Below are positions 5,902-7,247 of a stretch of 7,247 bases of DNA, in pieces. The notes beneath the pieces are model-generated. The model made no database searches and was not told the origin of the DNA. It saw nothing but the letters and a program-made list of their open reading frames with translations. Within the stretch, counting starts at the first letter, position 1. Each line of letters starts with the position of its first letter. Source of the DNA: Spirochaetia bacterium UBA5368 (lineage in GTDB: Bacteria > Spirochaetota > UBA4802 > UBA5368). The stretch is taken from assembly GCA_002407865.1 (NCBI GenBank), contig DHPI01000046.1, positions 54,050 through 61,296 of the forward strand. The letters are read 5' to 3'. Position numbers and translations under genes: made by a program.

Positions 5902-5988
5902 ATGAACAAGGCCCAGAAAAAAAAGATTATCAAGGAAAAGCGAAAAAGGAGGATACATACTATATTTTATAAAAGCAGTGAAAAATAA
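5902..5988 (+). CDS. Possible 28-residue basic peptide (small ORF)
   Basis: An ATG at 5902 opens a 28-codon frame ending at TAA 5986-5988. The peptide is very basic (MNKAQKKKIIKEKRKRR, then a short mixed tail). No ribosome binding site precedes it. The region is A-rich, which by itself produces lysine codons. A textbook AAAGGAGG (5945-5952) lies inside it without a start codon at usable distance after it, so the stretch may instead be the decayed start of another gene. Not recognised and weakly supported. Confidence 0.2.
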   Translation: MNKAQKKKIIKEKRKRRIHTIFYKSSEK

Positions 5989-6000
5989 TTTGAAATAATT

Positions 6001-6028
6001 TTGATTTTTTATAGCTTGTAAGTATAAA
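6001..6028 (+). promoter_or_regulatory. Candidate promoter for the sugar transferase gene
   Basis: TTGATT (6001-6006), a 16-bp spacer and TATAAA (6023-6028), in the AT-rich stretch upstream of the sugar transferase gene. Expected start is near 6035, giving a leader of about 320 nt. Just before it AAATAATTTG occurs nearly twice in tandem (5983-6003). Confidence 0.35.
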
Positions 6029-6029
6029 G

Positions 6030-6355
6030 ATTATTGTTGGTGGATTGATGCTGGTTGATGTGCGCTGCGAGTAGCGGAGTTGGCGCAAATGTATGTGTAA
6101 ATATAAATGCACAATAAGAAATAAATAGAACTTATCGTCTTCTTAGCGGAAATTAAACATAAAAAAATGATGCCTTTTCATGTGATAGTGAAAGGGGGAT
6201 GATATTTCTCATCACTAATGGATGCAATATCGCTGCCGGCGATGAACTCCATTGGATCTGATGTTGCATACCAATATCCGATAACGCTACGTGCGCCGTG
6301 TGCACTGTCACGGTGGGGTTATACGTATCGGTTCTCTGGAAAAAAGGAGCATGGT
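6030..6355 (+). other. Long hairpin-containing leader region before the sugar transferase
   Basis: No convincing gene lies in this stretch of more than 300 bases. It contains several possible stems: TGCGC/GCGCA around a second small stem (about 6060-6087), CCTTTTCA at 6173-6180 with TGAAAGGG at 6189-6196 (one G-U pair), ATCGC/GCGAT (about 6228-6242), and CCGTG/CACGG (about 6296-6313). None matches a riboswitch or leader class that I can identify. The frame of the downstream gene is open through 6203-6355, with an upstream ATG at 6218, but no Shine-Dalgarno sequence supports that start. Confidence 0.4.
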
Positions 6356-7247
6356 ATGATAGCGGAACAGAACAAAAAATACAAATTAATAATGAATATG
6401 CATCTGATGCTTGATATTACTATAACGATAACCGCATTTATCGTATCGTATTTTTTAAAGAAATATCTGCTTCCTGATTCATATCGCGGCTTGAGCGAGG
6501 AAATAAACTATTACATCATTGTAAGCCTCATTATCGCGATCTGGTTAATCATATTTTATCTGTACGATCCATACAGTACGTTTATGCGAAAAACGTACGT
6601 CGAGCTGCTGACCGATCTTGTGAAAATACTGACGGTCGGTATGATAATTTTGATTACATGCCTGTTTTTACTTAAAATTAAGGATGTAAGCCGAATGCTG
6701 CTGGTGATGTTTTATTTTCTCGATCTTGCCTTCCTTGCCGGTAGCAAATGCCTTTTACGCTACATCCTCGTCAAGAAGGAAGAGAGTGAACAGAACATTT
6801 ATAATATACTTATCATCGGCAGCAAGAACAGGGCGACCAGCTTTATCGAGCTTATTAATTCCGCGAAGAATGGGTATAATATTGTAGGGTGCCTCGAGAT
6901 AGACCCGGGAAAAATCGGAAAAGAAGTTAAAGACGGCGTGAAAATTGTCGGCACCATTGCAGATCTTAGGCGAATACTCATTACAAATGTCATCGATGAA
7001 GTTGTATTCGCAATGCCGTTGAATAAAATCGAATCAGTCGATGAATATATGTTTCTGATAGAGGTGCTCGGCATCAAGGTGCGAATTATTCCCGATTGGC
7101 TGATCCACTCGATTGCATACCAGCCGGGTATCGCGTCGACATGTTTCGAGTATTTTCACGGCATGCCGACGATGACGCTTTGCAGTACCAGCTCGAAACA
7201 TAGCGATTTGCTGTTAAAAGTTATAATGGATTATTTTGTGGCGGGGG
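6356..7247 (+). CDS. Polyprenyl glycosylphosphotransferase (undecaprenyl-phosphate sugar-1-phosphate transferase), N-terminal part
   Basis: The gene runs off the right edge after 297 codons. Four hydrophobic segments (about residues 13-34, 52-70, 84-107 and 113-130) are followed by a cytosolic Rossmann-like domain starting ILIIGSKNRA (151-160) and ending near residue 250. Around 280 the line KHSDLLLKVIMDYFVAG marks the beginning of the bacterial sugar transferase domain (KRxxD...-like, PF02397 type). The catalytic residues would lie beyond the window. The layout is that of large WcaJ/WbaP-type enzymes, which move a hexose-1-phosphate onto undecaprenyl phosphate in the inner membrane to start exopolysaccharide, capsule or O-antigen synthesis. 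AAGGAG at 6344-6349, six bases before ATG 6356, fixes the start. It is more AT-rich than the catabolic operon and is probably the first gene of a polysaccharide cluster. The sugar is unknown. Confidence 0.88.
   Translation, partial: MIAEQNKKYKLIMNMHLMLDITITITAFIVSYFLKKYLLPDSYRGLSEEINYYIIVSLIIAIWLIIFYLYDPYSTFMRKTYVELLTDLVKILTVGMIILITCLFLLKIKDVSRMLLVMFYFLDLAFLAGSKCLLRYILVKKEESEQNIYNILIIGSKNRATSFIELINSAKNGYNIVGCLEIDPGKIGKEVKDGVKIVGTIADLRRILITNVIDEVVFAMPLNKIESVDEYMFLIEVLGIKVRIIPDWLIHSIAYQPGIASTCFEYFHGMPTMTLCSTSSKHSDLLLKVIMDYFVAG

Noticed and set aside
6167..6202. An 11-codon leader peptide (MMPFHVIVKGG) before the sugar transferase
   Set aside because: It has no ribosome binding site and overlaps a hairpin. 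Such short frames are expected by chance.
6030..6355. A cyclic-di-GMP (GEMM) riboswitch or JUMPstart/ops leader upstream of the sugar transferase
   Set aside because: I could not find the conserved core motifs of either element. Only generic stems are visible.
1..7247. CRISPR arrays, tRNA or rRNA genes, and insertion sequences
   Set aside because: No regularly spaced direct repeats, no cloverleaf with a TTC-arm signature, no rRNA-like conserved segments and no transposase motifs were seen on either strand.

Overview
The window suggests an anaerobic, probably Gram-negative bacterium of roughly balanced base composition. The evidence is two iron-sulfur subunits of the 2-hydroxyacyl-CoA dehydratase / class I benzoyl-CoA reductase superfamily, sigma70-like promoters, a perfect CIRCE (HrcA) operator, and a polyprenyl-phosphate sugar transferase of the envelope/exopolysaccharide type. 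Spirochaetes, Desulfobacterota-type bacteria and some other phyla would fit. The sequence alone does not decide the phylum.

Layout. Positions 1-381 hold the 3' end of an unrecognised plus-strand gene. It is followed at once by a strong hairpin terminator and a perfect CIRCE operator (457-483), although no chaperone gene is present. An IclR-family regulator lies on the minus strand (529-1299). A 245-bp region separates it from the start codon of a divergent plus-strand operon. That region carries a good promoter (TTGACA-N17-TAAAAT) whose expected start site lies inside a perfect 27-bp palindrome, the likely IclR-type operator. The operon has three genes: a short dehydratase/reductase subunit (374 aa, BcrC/BadD-like), a second subunit (415 aa, BcrB/BadE-like) and an AMP-forming acyl-CoA synthetase (571 aa). 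A 606-bp intergenic stretch (5750-6355) follows. It is AT-rich in its first half and contains a branched inverted repeat, promoter-like sequences, a 28-codon basic ORF and several hairpins. The window ends inside a membrane-bound polyprenyl glycosylphosphotransferase gene (from 6356).

How the genes fit together (inference). The CoA ligase would activate a carboxylic acid to its CoA thioester. The two-subunit iron-sulfur enzyme would then dehydrate or reduce that thioester by one-electron chemistry, and the IclR regulator would induce the operon when the substrate is present. The order small subunit then large subunit matches bcrC-bcrB, but the ATP-dependent electron activator (bcrA/bcrD or hgdC type) and a ferredoxin gene are absent from the window. 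The enzyme must therefore borrow an activator encoded elsewhere, and its substrate is unknown. The most unusual non-coding signal is the orphan CIRCE. On the minus strand it sits directly behind a promoter and about 70 bp before an intrinsic terminator, so it could control a heat-shock small RNA of about 100 nt.
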